Shown here: one piece after another, positions 37,599 to 50,100 of the stretch | Numbering within the stretch: position 1 is the first letter of the stretch | Layout of the letters: each line of letters opens with the position of its first letter | The notes under the pieces: generated by a model | Told to the model about the DNA's origin: nothing | The model's input: only the letters and a program-made list of their open reading frames with translations | Databases searched by the model: none | Program-made: the position numbers and the translations under genes | From: Volvox africanus | Lineage: Eukaryota; Chlorophyta; Chlorophyceae; Chlamydomonadales; Volvocaceae | NCBI GenBank assembly: GCA_030268105.1 | Contig: BSDZ01000116.1 | Location: forward strand, 558,001-622,000 | Direction of reading: 5' to 3' | DNA: 64,000 bases

Positions 37599-40500
37599 AG
37601 CGGCAGCGGCCGTGGCGGCGGCAGGAACGTAAGGGGCGGTTGAGCATGTCTTGTCTGAATCCTGTTTCTGTGGCTTGTGAGAGCAGCGGACCTCTGGAGG
37701 GGTCTGCAGCGGCACCGGGCCCGGATGCAGGACTGTCTGCTGCTGCCGTACAGGGTACGGGGGAGGCGGCCGTCCAGCAGCTTCCTCAGCGGACCGGGGA
37801 CACGGTCGCGGAGCTTATTAACTCATGTATGGAAGAGCTTAGAGACTTACGAGTATGGTGTTTCTGCGTTTGGTTGATAACCTCTTTGATCGTCTGGCGT
37901 TAGGGCTTCGCGCGACGGAGCCGGGCAAGCATGTGCCAATTTGTCTATCTGTCTGCAAAAAGGAACAACATGGGCGGAATGAGAACGACCATGTAAAGTA
38001 CTGCCAATCAAATAAAATAGTAACAGGCATTAGGTGGAGCGGTACGGCGGGTTGTCAAGGTGTGGGATGCTGATGGACCGCTGCTCGCATGAATCCGCCG
38101 TGGATCTGAGTGCATCAGTAGGGATACATTTGTGTGACTGTGTGTATATATGTGTCTAGGTGCGCACTGATGCACCATATATGGTGCTTGCAAACCGGCT
38201 GCCGAATTTGAAGGCCGGCATCGGGCTTTCATCCTAATTTCCTGATTTAACCTCCTATGCTGTTTCCATACAGATCCTACTGACTGGAGTATTGAGCTGG
38301 TGGAGGAGGGCACCGAGCAAAGCCAGATGCCTCGCACGGAGGCCACCGTCACGGCTACTTCTGCTACTGCTATGCCAGCAACGTTTACCACTAATGCTGC
38401 TGCCATCGCTGCTGCTGCTGCTACTGGTGTTGGCGGTGTTGGCGGCGGTGGTGACATCAGCGCCTCCGCCTTCACTGTTCGCGGCGTGCCCTGTGCGATC
38501 GATATCTGTGCGCCAGCTTCAGGACAACCGACAGACCTCCCCGGCAACATTCGGCTCACCGACCCGTCACCTCCCATACCCCATCAGCCGTACTGCCACC
38601 CCACCGCCGGCAAGGACTATCCCCAGGCCGCCGCCGCCTTCACGCGAGGGAATCTATCGGTCGGAGCTCCTGGCTCAACCCATTGGCCTATGGGGGTCAC
38701 AACAGCCGTTGGCATTCCGAACATCACGATCACCAATACCACCTCCACATCCGGCAACGCTTTAGACGCCCATGTGAATGAAGCCGTGACCCCCGCTAAC
38801 CACACCAGCCCCACGAGTCCAGTGATGGCCAGCGCGAAGAGCACACTATTGGGCTTCAAGGCGCTGCTGACAGCAGGCTTTGGCAGCAGCGACAACAGCA
38901 AACGAAAGGTGGGAAAAAGAGCTGTCGGGGAAAGCTGCAAAGAGCATTTTCACCAACAGCAACAGCAGAAAGGTCAAAATGAGCGACACCATCAACAGCA
39001 GCAGCTGCGGCCTCAGAAGGCTCAGCAAGGCGAGGAGGTTGGGCCGCGTGAGGGTGCACATGAGGATGAGGGAGAGGAAGAGGTGGGGACGCCACCGGGC
39101 ACTCAGCGGCAACGGTACCTCCAAGTCCCAGCCTGGAGAGGTTTTGCCTCCCACTTTAGTAGGCTCCGCGCAACTAGGCTTCCCAACCCCCGAGCACTCT
39201 CCGCCGAAAGCAATGTCCTGCAGCCGACGGTGACAGCAGCGGCGGCGGCGGCGATGGCAGCTGCTGTGGCCGTGCCGCCGCCGCCGCCGTCCTCACCAGA
39301 TTCCCATGACGCTTGTGACCGCCGTCGCCACCGCCGCTCCAGTCTCAGTAGTCTCCGTTTATCCTCATGCCACAGCCCCCGCCTCCGCCCAACTCCATCT
39401 CCCCCGCCGCCACGGCCGCAGCCACTTCAGCCGCCGCTTGTACGTGCAGTTGTGCACTCGCCCTCACACTCACACTCGCCACGGCGGCGGTCCCATGATC
39501 ACGTCCCAAGCGCGTTCCGCGGCCGCGCTGCCTCCGTCACGAGCATCTTGCCGCCCGGTCGCGTAAGCAGCGCTTTCTGCGGAAGCTATCCTGGGACCTT
39601 GCAGCTGGCAAGTCCGACCATACGATTGCGGGTGAGCACTCCAGGGGAGGAGCCCCAGCTGCTATCCTCTAGAGACTTCCTGCAAGCGGCCCTGCAGCAA
39701 CACCAGCAACAGGCAATGGCGGCGGCGGCGGCCGCCGCCTCTGGCGGCGCCGACGGTGTCAGTGGCTGGGAGGCCCGTCTAGATGCCCTAATGCGAGAGC
39801 AGCTGGCGGGCAGGGCAACTTCCCGCAGCACGTACGGCAACTTTAACAGTTGGTATGGTGATAGTGGAGGCGGCGGCGGCGGCAGTACGGCGTCCACATC
39901 GGTAGCCGCACCGGTGAGGCGCAGCAATAGCGCAAGTCGAGTGAGCCGCAGCGGGCGGAAGCTGGCGGCGTCATTGCGGCGCTTCATGGGTCGGGTCGGA
40001 TACGAAGGTACGGACTTACAACGGAGTTACGGGACAACGTACAATCAAAACACACACACACACACACACACTCTCTGTCACATGGACACAACTAGGATAT
40101 ACCCTGCTGGACCAGAGCGACCATTTTTGCATGACAGCTACAGCATTCCCTTGACTGTGTGACCATCATTTTATGGTAAAAACCATCAGCAGATGATACC
40201 ACTACGGCCTCATGCGTTGTCCGAGTCCAGAATATCAGCAGCGGTGCAACAGCTTTGTTGAGTTTTGTACTTGATGAGTTTTACTCCAGTATGCTCCAGC
40301 ACGACCAGCACGACTAACCTTCATATCAAATCCACATGGAATTGTAATGCCAGTGCTGTGAGGTGAGGTCCGGTGAGGCATGATGGCTTGCATCTCTTGC
40401 CTTTTCATCTTCAACGCACTGTAGCTGGCTGGGGCAGGTAACAAACCCTGTTCCTGCTGACCCTATATCCCCGACCATTCCCTTCCTTTTCTCCAGCTTC

Positions 40501-43417
40501 TGCTCCGGGCGCTGTGAAGGTTAGACGAGAAGCCACCCCGACTGGCGTCGACGACGCCGGCGGCGGTGGTGGCGGTAACCAGCTTTCGCCGCACATGACG
40601 CAGTACTGCCGTACCGTGATACGAGGCAATAATAGTGCACACGACTGCGCCAGCGTCGATAAACCTGGCGGGGGTGGAGACTACGGCGGAGATAAGTATT
40701 ATTCCGGCTTACCCGGCGTCTGTGGACGCGGCACCGGCCGTACCAGCGACGTTGGCTATGGATCGTTGTCCGCAGATACGTCCTCGTTGGTGGGCCTGGC
40801 TCCGGAGGTCGGCTTCACCTCCGCACCGTCACCGCAGGCACGACTGGCGCGGCAGGTGGCCGTGTTGGCACCGACCCATGCAAGCGGTGGCGGTGCTGGC
40901 GGCGTCAGCAACGGCGACGTCGCCATCACACCTGCAGCGACAGTCCCAAACTCGCTCCACCGTAGCACCCACAGCAGCAGCAGCACATGTGGTTTTACGT
41001 ACTCTAACAGTGGGCGGACTAGCTACAACAGCAGCTACTGCCCCCGGAACAGCAACCCAAATAACATTTACCGCAGTGGTGGCGCCGCCAGCAAGAGGAC
41101 GAGCAACAGCAGCGGCCCACGCACCAGCCTTCTGGGAACGGAGGACATCGCCCCCGAGCAGCCAGTGGGCGGGGGGAGCGGCGTCGGTGTCGTCGCGGCC
41201 AAAGTGACTGGTGCTGCTCCACATCAGGCCAGCAGCACCGCCGGTGAGAATGACAGCGGCAGCGGCGACGTTGCGGAAGCTGACAGGGCTTCATGCTCAA
41301 GTAAGGATCGCGTTGGCGCTGCCGTTGGCATTGGCAACGGTAGCGGCGCTGGCGGTGCTGACAGCGCCATGCCTGATGCCGCCGACGCACTCGCTGTCGG
41401 GCCTGACGATGTGGCGGCTGCGGCGTCGCCCGCAGCGCCCCAGGGCATACGCGGCGCCGCTGCCGTCAGTGGCGGCTGGAGTGCAGGGAGCGACGGCAGC
41501 ACCGGAGGACTGGCGTCAACGCCACCGCCAATGCCGCTGTGGATGCAACGCGGCCCACTGGATCCACGTGTCGTACAGGAAGTGGATTCTGCTGATGAAC
41601 TGCCGTGCGTGGCCACCGTCACACCAGCAGGCGTAAGTGTGGTACGACAGGCGCAGTTGTTGCAGGAGATGGGCGAAGGTGACCCTTGCCAAGTGGTGGC
41701 TGTGGGACAACATTTGGCTGCCTTTGCGGCCGCGGCGGCGATCACGCCGGGTTCGCCAGTGGTTGTAGCAGCGGCTCCTGCAGACCAGTCGATGGAAGGC
41801 AGGGAGGGCAATGTGCCGGACGCCTGCTCGACCGGGGGGATATCCATATTGCAGGCGAAGATGGCACTGGAGCGGCCCCGCTCCGAAACCTCTGTCAGCC
41901 GGTTCTCCTCTCGAGCTTCAAATCTGCGGCAGCTGATGCGCTCCCTTCTCGGCAGGATCTGCAGAATGCGGAAGATCGTGGGCAGGGCCGAGCATCCTGC
42001 CACAGAGGGGGACGCAGAACGCAGCGCCATACGCTGGGGACCCAGCTACAGCCGAGCCAGCTTAGGCTTAGGGAGCTGCGGTCTTACAAGCCCTAGACAC
42101 ACTAGCCTTGGTGATCTGACCCATGGGTCAATGGAGGACGACGGCCTCCGCCGCCCGCCCTCCAGCATTCCCAGTCCAAACACCCCGGGGGAGGCACCCC
42201 CCACGAGCAGGGGAGACATCTTCCTTGCGCGATCGGGATCCCTGCTGGTGTTGCGTGATCAGGGTTCTGCGGCGTTGCCGTACGGGGTTGTGCACAGCGG
42301 CTGCAGCGACGTCGCGGCTGGGTCGTACTTTCGCGGGCAGCGCCCGCCGGCAGCAGGCAGCAACCCTGCTTCCCCTAGGAGCTTTTTATCTGTGCTCCGG
42401 AACCTGGGTCGTTCACCGATTGGAGGAGAGGAGTGCAACGCCAGCGGTCAGGGTGCCTTGAGCCCAAACCGGGTTACTGCCGCCGGGGGAACTTCTCGTG
42501 GCAGTAGCAGTGGCGGTGGCGGTGGCGCCGCCGCTGTCGCCACCGCCATCAGACGCGGAGCAGAACTAGCATCCGCCCCGGAAAACCTGGGGACCGTCAG
42601 CACCGTCAGCAGCTCTGGCGCTGGCGCTGGCGGCGGCGGCGGCGGCGGCAGCAGCAATGGCATAAAGACAGTGTCCAGGTTTCGCTTCGTGTCCGGGGGA
42701 AAGGAACGATTCGCCGCTGTCATAGCCGCAGCGGTGGCGCCGCCGCCGCAGCCGGCAGAGAAGCTGTATGCGGAGGTAAGCAGCGGGTCTGCCCCCTGGC
42801 CCAGCCCTTTGTCCCCCCCGGGTCCCTGCACTGCCGGCTCCGCCAGAGGCAGGTTGCCGGCGAGTGGCGAGGCTGCTCGGCGACTCGACACCAGTGCCGG
42901 GTCGGTCTACGGGAGGGCGTTCCGCGGTGCGCAGAGACAACCAGCCGCGGCTGCAGACAGCTCCACTGGCGGCAGCAGCGGTGGTGGATGGTTTCGGCGG
43001 GGCGGGCAGCCGACTGCCCCAAGGAAGGCGAAGTCGCTCTCCAGTCTGCTACAGAGGCAACAAGCACCGCAACCGCAACAACTGCCGCTGATGTCACCGC
43101 CACAATCACAGTCGCAGTCCCCGACACTGCAACAGCAGCAGATGCGAATCCGGTCTCGATGGCGTCAGAAACAGCTGTCATCTTCCGGTGCAGGCGGCAG
43201 AGCGCCCGAAAGCAGGGCTGCAGATCTCATCGGATCTGGATCCGGATTTGAATGTACGGCGGGACTCAGCCCACGTGCCAGGGAGTCCCAAGGCACCAGC
43301 GGCGAAGGTCACCTGGGAAGCAGCCGCCCGCAATGGCCGGCTTCGCAGAAACGCCTAGAGCTGCTGGCACCCCTGGCCGCCATCGTCCTGTCACCACCCA
43401 GCTCCCAGGCTTGTTAA
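34633..43417 (+). CDS. Giant low-complexity protein (about 2,540 aa), function unknown
   Basis: Proposed exons: 34633-34692, 34937 to about 37859, 38274-40007 and 40497-43417. Junctions 1-2 (CAG/GTAAGA, phase 0) and 3-4 (GAAG/GTACGG, phase 1) are clean. The donor of exon 2 is uncertain: 37853 gives the best site but the wrong phase, while 37860 keeps phase 1. The start is MFSSYFHSVGCNAGH and the end is SPPSSQAC then TAA. The protein is rich in Ala, Gly, Ser, Gln and His runs, including a six-His run (about 37,570). Two related basic amphipathic segments stand out: ASRVSRSGRKLAASLRRFMG near the end of exon 3 and VSRFSSRASNLRQLMRSLLG in exon 4. No catalytic domain or membrane segment is visible. 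CRRWSEEVILLEGI near residue 50 recalls the start of a Myb repeat, but nothing downstream completes one. Confidence 0.65.
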
Positions 43418-43689
43418 AACGAAAGATGGAGAGGTTGCAACCAGCTATTGGGGTAGGCGGGGTTCTTTTGACGAATTTCAATAATTGTTTTGCATTAAAT
43501 GGGTGCAAGATGCAGATGTTGAGTGAGTTGCAGATCTGCCTAATTAAGGAAACAGGTTCACGATTACAGGTCGCTACAGGTTCACGGTTTTCGTTTTTAC
43601 GGCCCCAGCTATTCGTTGACCTGTGAATGCTTGGCCTACGATCCACAAACAGGATATATCTCTTAGGTTTCTAAGATAATATATCTGTG

Positions 43690-43694
43690 TGTAA
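43690..43694 (+). promoter_or_regulatory. Probable poly(A) signal TGTAA
   Basis: TGTAA lies 273 bp past the stop of the giant low-complexity gene. Confidence 0.45.
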
Positions 43695-44824
43695 TATTGA
43701 AGTTAAAGGATGAGGACATAGCGCTGTGAAGAAAGCAAAATGCACTATGCGCGCAGGACGGGCGGGCGGAGTGTTCGCAGGGTGCTGGAACCGATGCCCC
43801 GGTGACACTATGGTGATTTCACTGCTAACATCTTTATGTCATTTGGATGCTGGGATAAGCACACACGGTCTGAGGACTCTCGCCGTTGCTAGAACTAGGA
43901 AGGACTGAAAGGCGTATGCAGCGGGCAAACCTTGCTTCGGGCCTTCGTATTGCACGTTTGACGTTGTTTGCAACGGGGCTGATACGCAGGGGTCCCGCCT
44001 GGGCAAGGAGAGCGGCTACACTACATGCCTTCTTTAAGCTTTTTATAAGTCGGCTTCGGTACACTTTTTTTAAAGTGTGTTGTCGAGCCAGACACAAATC
44101 CGGGATGGGCCGCACTGAGGAGTGGGACGGGCCACTGGTCTGGAGGGTCTGGAGGAATAAATAATACCCTGCTGGATGGCTGGCATGCGTGTGCTAGTGG
44201 AATGCTGGATGCTGGTGGAAGGTAGAGGCTAACACACACACACATATACATATATATGTATATATTCATATATTCATATACGCACAGATAGACACACAAA
44301 CACACGTTCTCGAAGTTCTTCTGTTGTCCGATGATATGATGTGAGAACCAGCGGACCGGAGCGCCACTTTAACCAAACGCACTCGCCGCAAGATGGGCGA
44401 AGATGATTTACAGCTCAATCGATGATATGCGGGACACATGCACACGCTATATATGTACACGCTATACGGGCAGGCAAGGCATGCAGACAGAGAGACATTT
44501 AGCGGGGGTCCGGATGTCCGTGGTGGTGACGAGTGTTGCAAAGTATGGCTCGGTCACGTCTTGCACGGGCATATCTTATCCTTGGGTTGATTCGTGAGCT
44601 GTCGTGCATTTCTGCGGGTCATAACGCCTCACGGGCGTTATGAGGGCAAACACGCGCTGGCGAACCGGTGGTGATACCGTTTCAAGTTTTCTTCCCACTT
44701 ATTGCTTGGCGGGGCTGATGCCGCCGGGGTCTCAGCCGCTATACGTGGAGGTATGACATCCGCCGTTTTATGGCCCAGTCCAGTCTGTCCTATACCATCG
44801 GGTGCGGTGAAGGGTTAGGGCTGA

Positions 44825-44857
44825 ACTGGCACTGGCACTGGCACTGGCACTGGCACG
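44825..44857 (+). repeat. (ACTGGC)n hexamer array
   Basis: About five and a half perfect copies of ACTGGC. It is a simple minisatellite with no gene context. Confidence 0.9.
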
Positions 44858-45963
44858 CAGCAGGATGAGGGCCCTCGGGGCCACCGAAATGCGAAAAACG
44901 AACTCCGGGTCGAAATGTGCATATCGCATCTCCTTAGTGGCCTTAGTGTTGGCGATCCCATTGTTCGTATTCTGTCGTACTACTACAGACAGTGTATGAG
45001 CAACGTATTCTCGAGGGAGTATACAACAGAGAGAGTATACAAGAGAGCGGCATCTTCCTGAATACACAGATGTTGCTCACCCAACATGACGAATTGTCGT
45101 GCATACAAATGTCGTAAATAAATGGTCGCTCCTGAGGAGGGAGTTGATCGATGGGGATTGCAGTAATGTGTCGTGTGTCATCTACAGCTCTTCCTTTGTT
45201 GAAGTGTTTACAAGTATGTATGCGTATGTTGGTGTGCGTGCATGTTCATGCATCAGCACGGCAATGATGAAGGTTTTATGTCTGCCAGCATCTTCAACCT
45301 AACTCACCCTCGACTGCAGTCGGGGCTCTCAGTTCTCTCCCGAGCCAGATGGTTCGAGATGCCCAGATGAGGAGAGGGGTAGCTCAGGTGGAGGATGACA
45401 TAAGATGCGAAAGCCATCCGGATCTCCCCATAATACTGAAACAGAGATCTCCTTCTCGCACTGTTAAATGCGCACTGGGCGTTCAGCTGCTTGGTAGCAC
45501 AGCGAAGGGGTTCGAACGTCTTTTCCAAAACATGTTCCCGGAGCTGCTTTTCGCAGATAGACGGCGGATAAATCGTTCGTTACGCATACGAAGTTCATTC
45601 CATTACTGATAAATAATATGCAAAAGCGCATTCCGTTCCATCTTCCAACAACCTGGTACGCTTGAACGTAAAGCTCTATGTGATCTCAGTTTCCCTAAGC
45701 CGGGCACCTATCCCCCGGGGCCCCCTTTACGTAACACGATGGTTGGTCCCAGTCGCTACACGATTCCCTGTAAAGCAGTAGCCACAACTTTGCAACGAAT
45801 CATAACTTCTTGGATCTATGTGCATGCCTAACACCGGTAGCAGGCGACGAAATACGTGCACGAATATTATAGCTGAGAGGTGGGCATCGAAAACTTGTAT
45901 TCAGGTTGGGGGCATCCGAACTCATCGTGCACGTTCGCATCAACATTTCAATGCACATATAGC

Positions 45964-46382
45964 TGCCATGTTTTCATGGTGCGACCTTCCATGTTCGTTT
46001 CATGCCCGTTTATCTAAGAGCCGTCAAGCTCCTCCTTCCTGAGTCCCACAACCCTTTCTGCATGCACAAGCAGCGCTTTTCATGATACCTCATTTCCCTA
46101 TGTATATATATATATATATATACAACCCAATGAAGGCCTCTTTGCCTTCCAGGCTTTAAATGAAAATGCCATGTTTTCATGGTGCGACCTTCCATGTTCG
46201 TTTCATGCCCGTTTATCTAAGAGCCGTCAAGCTCCTCCTTCCTGAGTCCCACAACCCTTTCTGCATGCACAAGCAGCGCTTTTCATGATACCTCATTTCC
46301 CTATGTACGTATATATATATATATATATATATATATACAACCCAATGAAGGCCTCTTTGCCTTCCAGGCTTTAAATGAAAAT
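45964..46382 (+). repeat. Tandem duplication, 203-bp and 216-bp units with (TA)n
   Basis: The unit starting TGCCATGTTTTCATGGTGCG at 45964 recurs at 46167 and is nearly identical throughout. It ends CCAGGCTTTAAATGAAAA. The second copy is longer because its internal TA microsatellite has expanded. The near identity suggests a recent duplication. Confidence 0.93.
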
Positions 46383-47137
46383 TCACAGCAGGTAGGCACG
46401 TGTATGCCATGTAGCAGCAGCTATCAACCACATACACACGGCAGTAGCAGTAGCTGTCACACCTGTTGCTGGCATCTGGCACGACGCACCTCGTCTGCAC
46501 CTAGTAACCCCCTGCCTCGCCGCACCCTTTTAAAGGGCCAGGTGGACGTAGGCGTACGCATTCTCTGCACGAACCCGCAGACGTTAAATTCAATTAAGGA
46601 CCAGCTTAAACACGGAGGCGGGTGCCATCTGCAAAGTGCTAATTGAATTGCCACGCACGTTACGTGGTCGACATCCACCACATGCGCCCCTGCTGCCTGA
46701 TCAAGCAACAAGGGCTGGCAAAGATCTTATTGAAGCACAAGCTCCAAACGCACCTGCTACAAAATCTTCACCTTCACCCGGATTCACCTCCTATGTGCTG
46801 CGAAGCCAAATAATAAATTCCAAACTGCGAAAATGACCCCGACTGCCTGCCTGTGGGTCCAACGGGTGGTCCTTAAATAAGCTGGAACCATCCGTCCTGT
46901 AGGTACCTCTTCCGTTTTGAACCGCTCACCTCATTTTCCTTCGCGGCCTACGCGGCCTTGACCACCGGGCGCGGGTCATCACCGATCTGCCACGTCTGCA
47001 TGCCTCGCGTTTAAACCCTAAACAGGCATGTATGTGCATCTGCTTGCGAGACATCAGGAAACACACACAACGGAGAAGAGGAATAGTCCTCTTCTCGGAA
47101 TATCCGACTTGATAATCAGGTGCCACCGCGTGGTTGA

Positions 47138-50100
47138 TCACTTGGCGCCGGCAGCGGCTTTGGCGGCCTCTAGATTCTTCTTGGTGGCTATCGTCCAGGC
47201 GTGCTGGGGCCCCAACCGGGTGTCGCATATCTGGGGGCCGGGGGCATTTGTCCAGCGGGGGGATAGATGGAGTGAGAAGACAATGGCATCGCCAAATGTG
47301 GCGGAAGAACGTTCAGCGCTGATGTTCCGAACTTAAATCAGTTGGATGATAGAAGGGGAAAGGAGGCACTGAACGAGAAAGGAACGAGGAGGCTGCGCGA
47401 ACGACGCAATGCGAATCGGTGTTGTAACATTTGCTCTGTCCACGGGAGATTAGAAAGGGAAACGAGGGGAAGACCCAGGCCGATGGTTAGGTACCGCGGG
47501 TGGCGACATGGCTCACGAGCCGCATGTCATTGTCCACAGGTCACAGGAGCGAATATAGATGCATGTGCCTCTAATGGAGGGAAGCAGAATTCTAGGGAGA
47601 AGGCTCAGGTGCTGCGTTTCCCCCACCCGAGTTGCCCCCACGCGGCTAAAGCAACTCCAAAATAGCTCCTCAGTCCCTCTCGCTCGGCCTCTCACCGTCA
47701 TGGCAGTCTCCAGCAGCGTCACCGCTTCCGACGCCTTGCCCTGCGCCAGCAGCACCAGCCCTAAAGTGTTGGTTGCCAGAGCCGAATTGGGGTGACCGTC
47801 TCCCAGCGCGGTTAAGAACAGTGACACGGCCTGACGGGCGGCCCGCTCAGCATCGTCCAGCTGGCCCAGGGCCTGAGGACAAGTCGGGGACAGAAGATGG
47901 GCGGAAGGGGTGAGGAGACGCATAAGTGGGAAGTCCAAAGGAATCCTCATGAAGTAAACATGCTTCACAGAAATCCCTTCCTGCCAGAGAACTTGCTAGG
48001 CCGCTACAGAGAGGTCGTACAATGGTGACTGCCCTGTGCATCATACGACAAGGAATGGAATATTACTTCCGTTCCCATAACCTGTTTTCCTTTCCTCCTA
48101 CACCCGATTAAAAAGGGGTTGTCGTTGTCTTAGCTCCCATTACCCAGCCGCCCCTTCCCCAGGCGCTCCCTCGGTCCCCACCTGCAGGCAGGTAGCCAGG
48201 TGGTTCAGAGAGGTCGCCACATCAGGGTGGTTCTCTCCTTGGACCCGCTTGGTGGCCTGGGGGTGTTCACGAAGGATCGGGGTCAGGATCGGGGTCAGGA
48301 TCAAGGGGTGAAAGCGATGAGGAGATGGAGAGGGGTAATCATATGAATGAAGGGATGGACGGAAGGGGACGGGTGGTATGAGTGCCGCTCTTTTGTTTGC
48401 TTCTTGTATAGCAACTGTCCCCCGAAGCAGAACGATGCCAACGACGCGGAAGAACGAATCACGGAGGGTCACTTAACTCCTATTGATGTTAGTCAATTTG
48501 AGCTTCAGCCCCTGTAGGGCGAATCCCCATTTTCAGCGGCACCCACTGAGGACCCCCGCGAAGAACCATCCTTGAACCTCAACTACAACTACCATTCGCG
48601 AAGTTGGGGATTTGCCTTTTTCGGTTTCTTTCGCATTGTTAAAAATTCCCACTGAGCACACACGACTGAAATCCTCTTCCGACATAATCCAGTTCCAATC
48701 CCCACGCTGACCTCCAGCTCTGCCTCATACAGTGGCTGCGCTTCCGCGTGTCTGCCCTGCGCCGCCAGACACGCCGCCAAGTTAGCTGTAACGGTGAGGG
48801 TGTTGGGATGGTTGGGACCGAGCTGGGTGGTGCAGATGTTGCGGGAGGTCATGAACAGGGGCTCCGCCTCAGGCAAGCGGCCCTGGGCCTGCGGGGGAGA
48901 GGCAGATGGAGGGAGGAGGCGAAGGCGCAGGGTGATATTAGAGGAGCCGCGGGGTTACACGGCAAGGCCCGAAGATCAGGGCATCCCAGTCCATGCATAA
49001 TGCACGTTTCCATCAGCCTAGAGATATTGCAAAACCCGTATTGAACAAACCCCAGGTGTGGTTCTCCTCGTTCACTTCCACGCCTTCTCCTCCGCATAGT
49101 CCCTACCACCCTCGCCGCTTGCGCCTTCTCCCCAACCCACTCCACCTGCAAGCATCCCGCCAGGGCGCTCATGGCTGTGGCGGTGTTGGGATGTCTGGGC
49201 CCCAGCGTCTTCTCCGCCGCCTCCAGGTCCGCCCGGAACAGCGCTTCGGCCTCGCTGTAGCGGCCCCGGTCGCCAAGGGCAGCAGCAAGAGCCGACAGGG
49301 TGGAGCCCGTGTCCTTGTGCTCCTGAGGCACAGCACGACATGGAGACAGCAGAGTGGCAACGAGGCACGATTGAAATGTGAAGAGATTACCTCTCTGTGT
49401 GTCCTATCTCTATCGATCTGTCGTATCCGCCATGTACGTAAAGCGAAGGCCCGATCAGACGATGTACAGACAGCAGCAGCTGACCATCCCGGATACTACC
49501 AGATATAGATACATAATCAGGATATTGGGCCAAGAAGGTTACTGGAAGCCTCTTCAGAAACCAAAAGCACCTGAGGGAACCAGAGTTCCTAAGTGCAGGA
49601 AATTATACAGCAAGCAGCAGAGCATAATCGCGACATGGAAGGAGGATGACACAAGGGGATCACGCCGATGCAGGACGCCACGGCGATCCACGGCGCCTTG
49701 GACTGCACTGTCAACAGCGGTACAGTGCCCAGCCACCTGGTGGCACTCTCCCCGCCCCTTGGACCCACCTGGTTTCATGTCCCTACGCACCGCTGATTTC
49801 ATCAATGTTGCTTTCCCCTTCTCCCATCTCCCCCCTCTCACCGGTCCTAGGTGCTTCCGTCGCGCTGACAGAGCCTCCTTTAACACTCCCTCTGCCTCTG
49901 CCGCCTTGGACTGGGTCAATAATGCCAATCCCAGACCGTGCGCTGCCGCCGCCGCCTCCAGCGCGGCCTCCCGCGTCCCTCCGGCTGCCGTCAGCACCTC
50001 GTAGGCCTTGCGGTAGTGCGGTTCTGCTCCCGCGGCGTCTTGCTGCGCCGCCAGGCAATCGCCGAGGGCCACCCGGGCCGCCGCGGTGGCGGCGGCGGCC

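Larger units (their letters stand above)
43418..47137. other. Intergenic stretch with repeats, no gene supported
   Basis: This region holds TGTAA, AC/TA microsatellites (44231-44285), a CTGGCA hexamer array and a 203-bp tandem duplication. Frames at 45304-45609 look weakly protein-like on both strands. The minus one ends at a good donor (GAGG/GTGAGT), but I could not link it to other exons. Confidence 0.45.
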
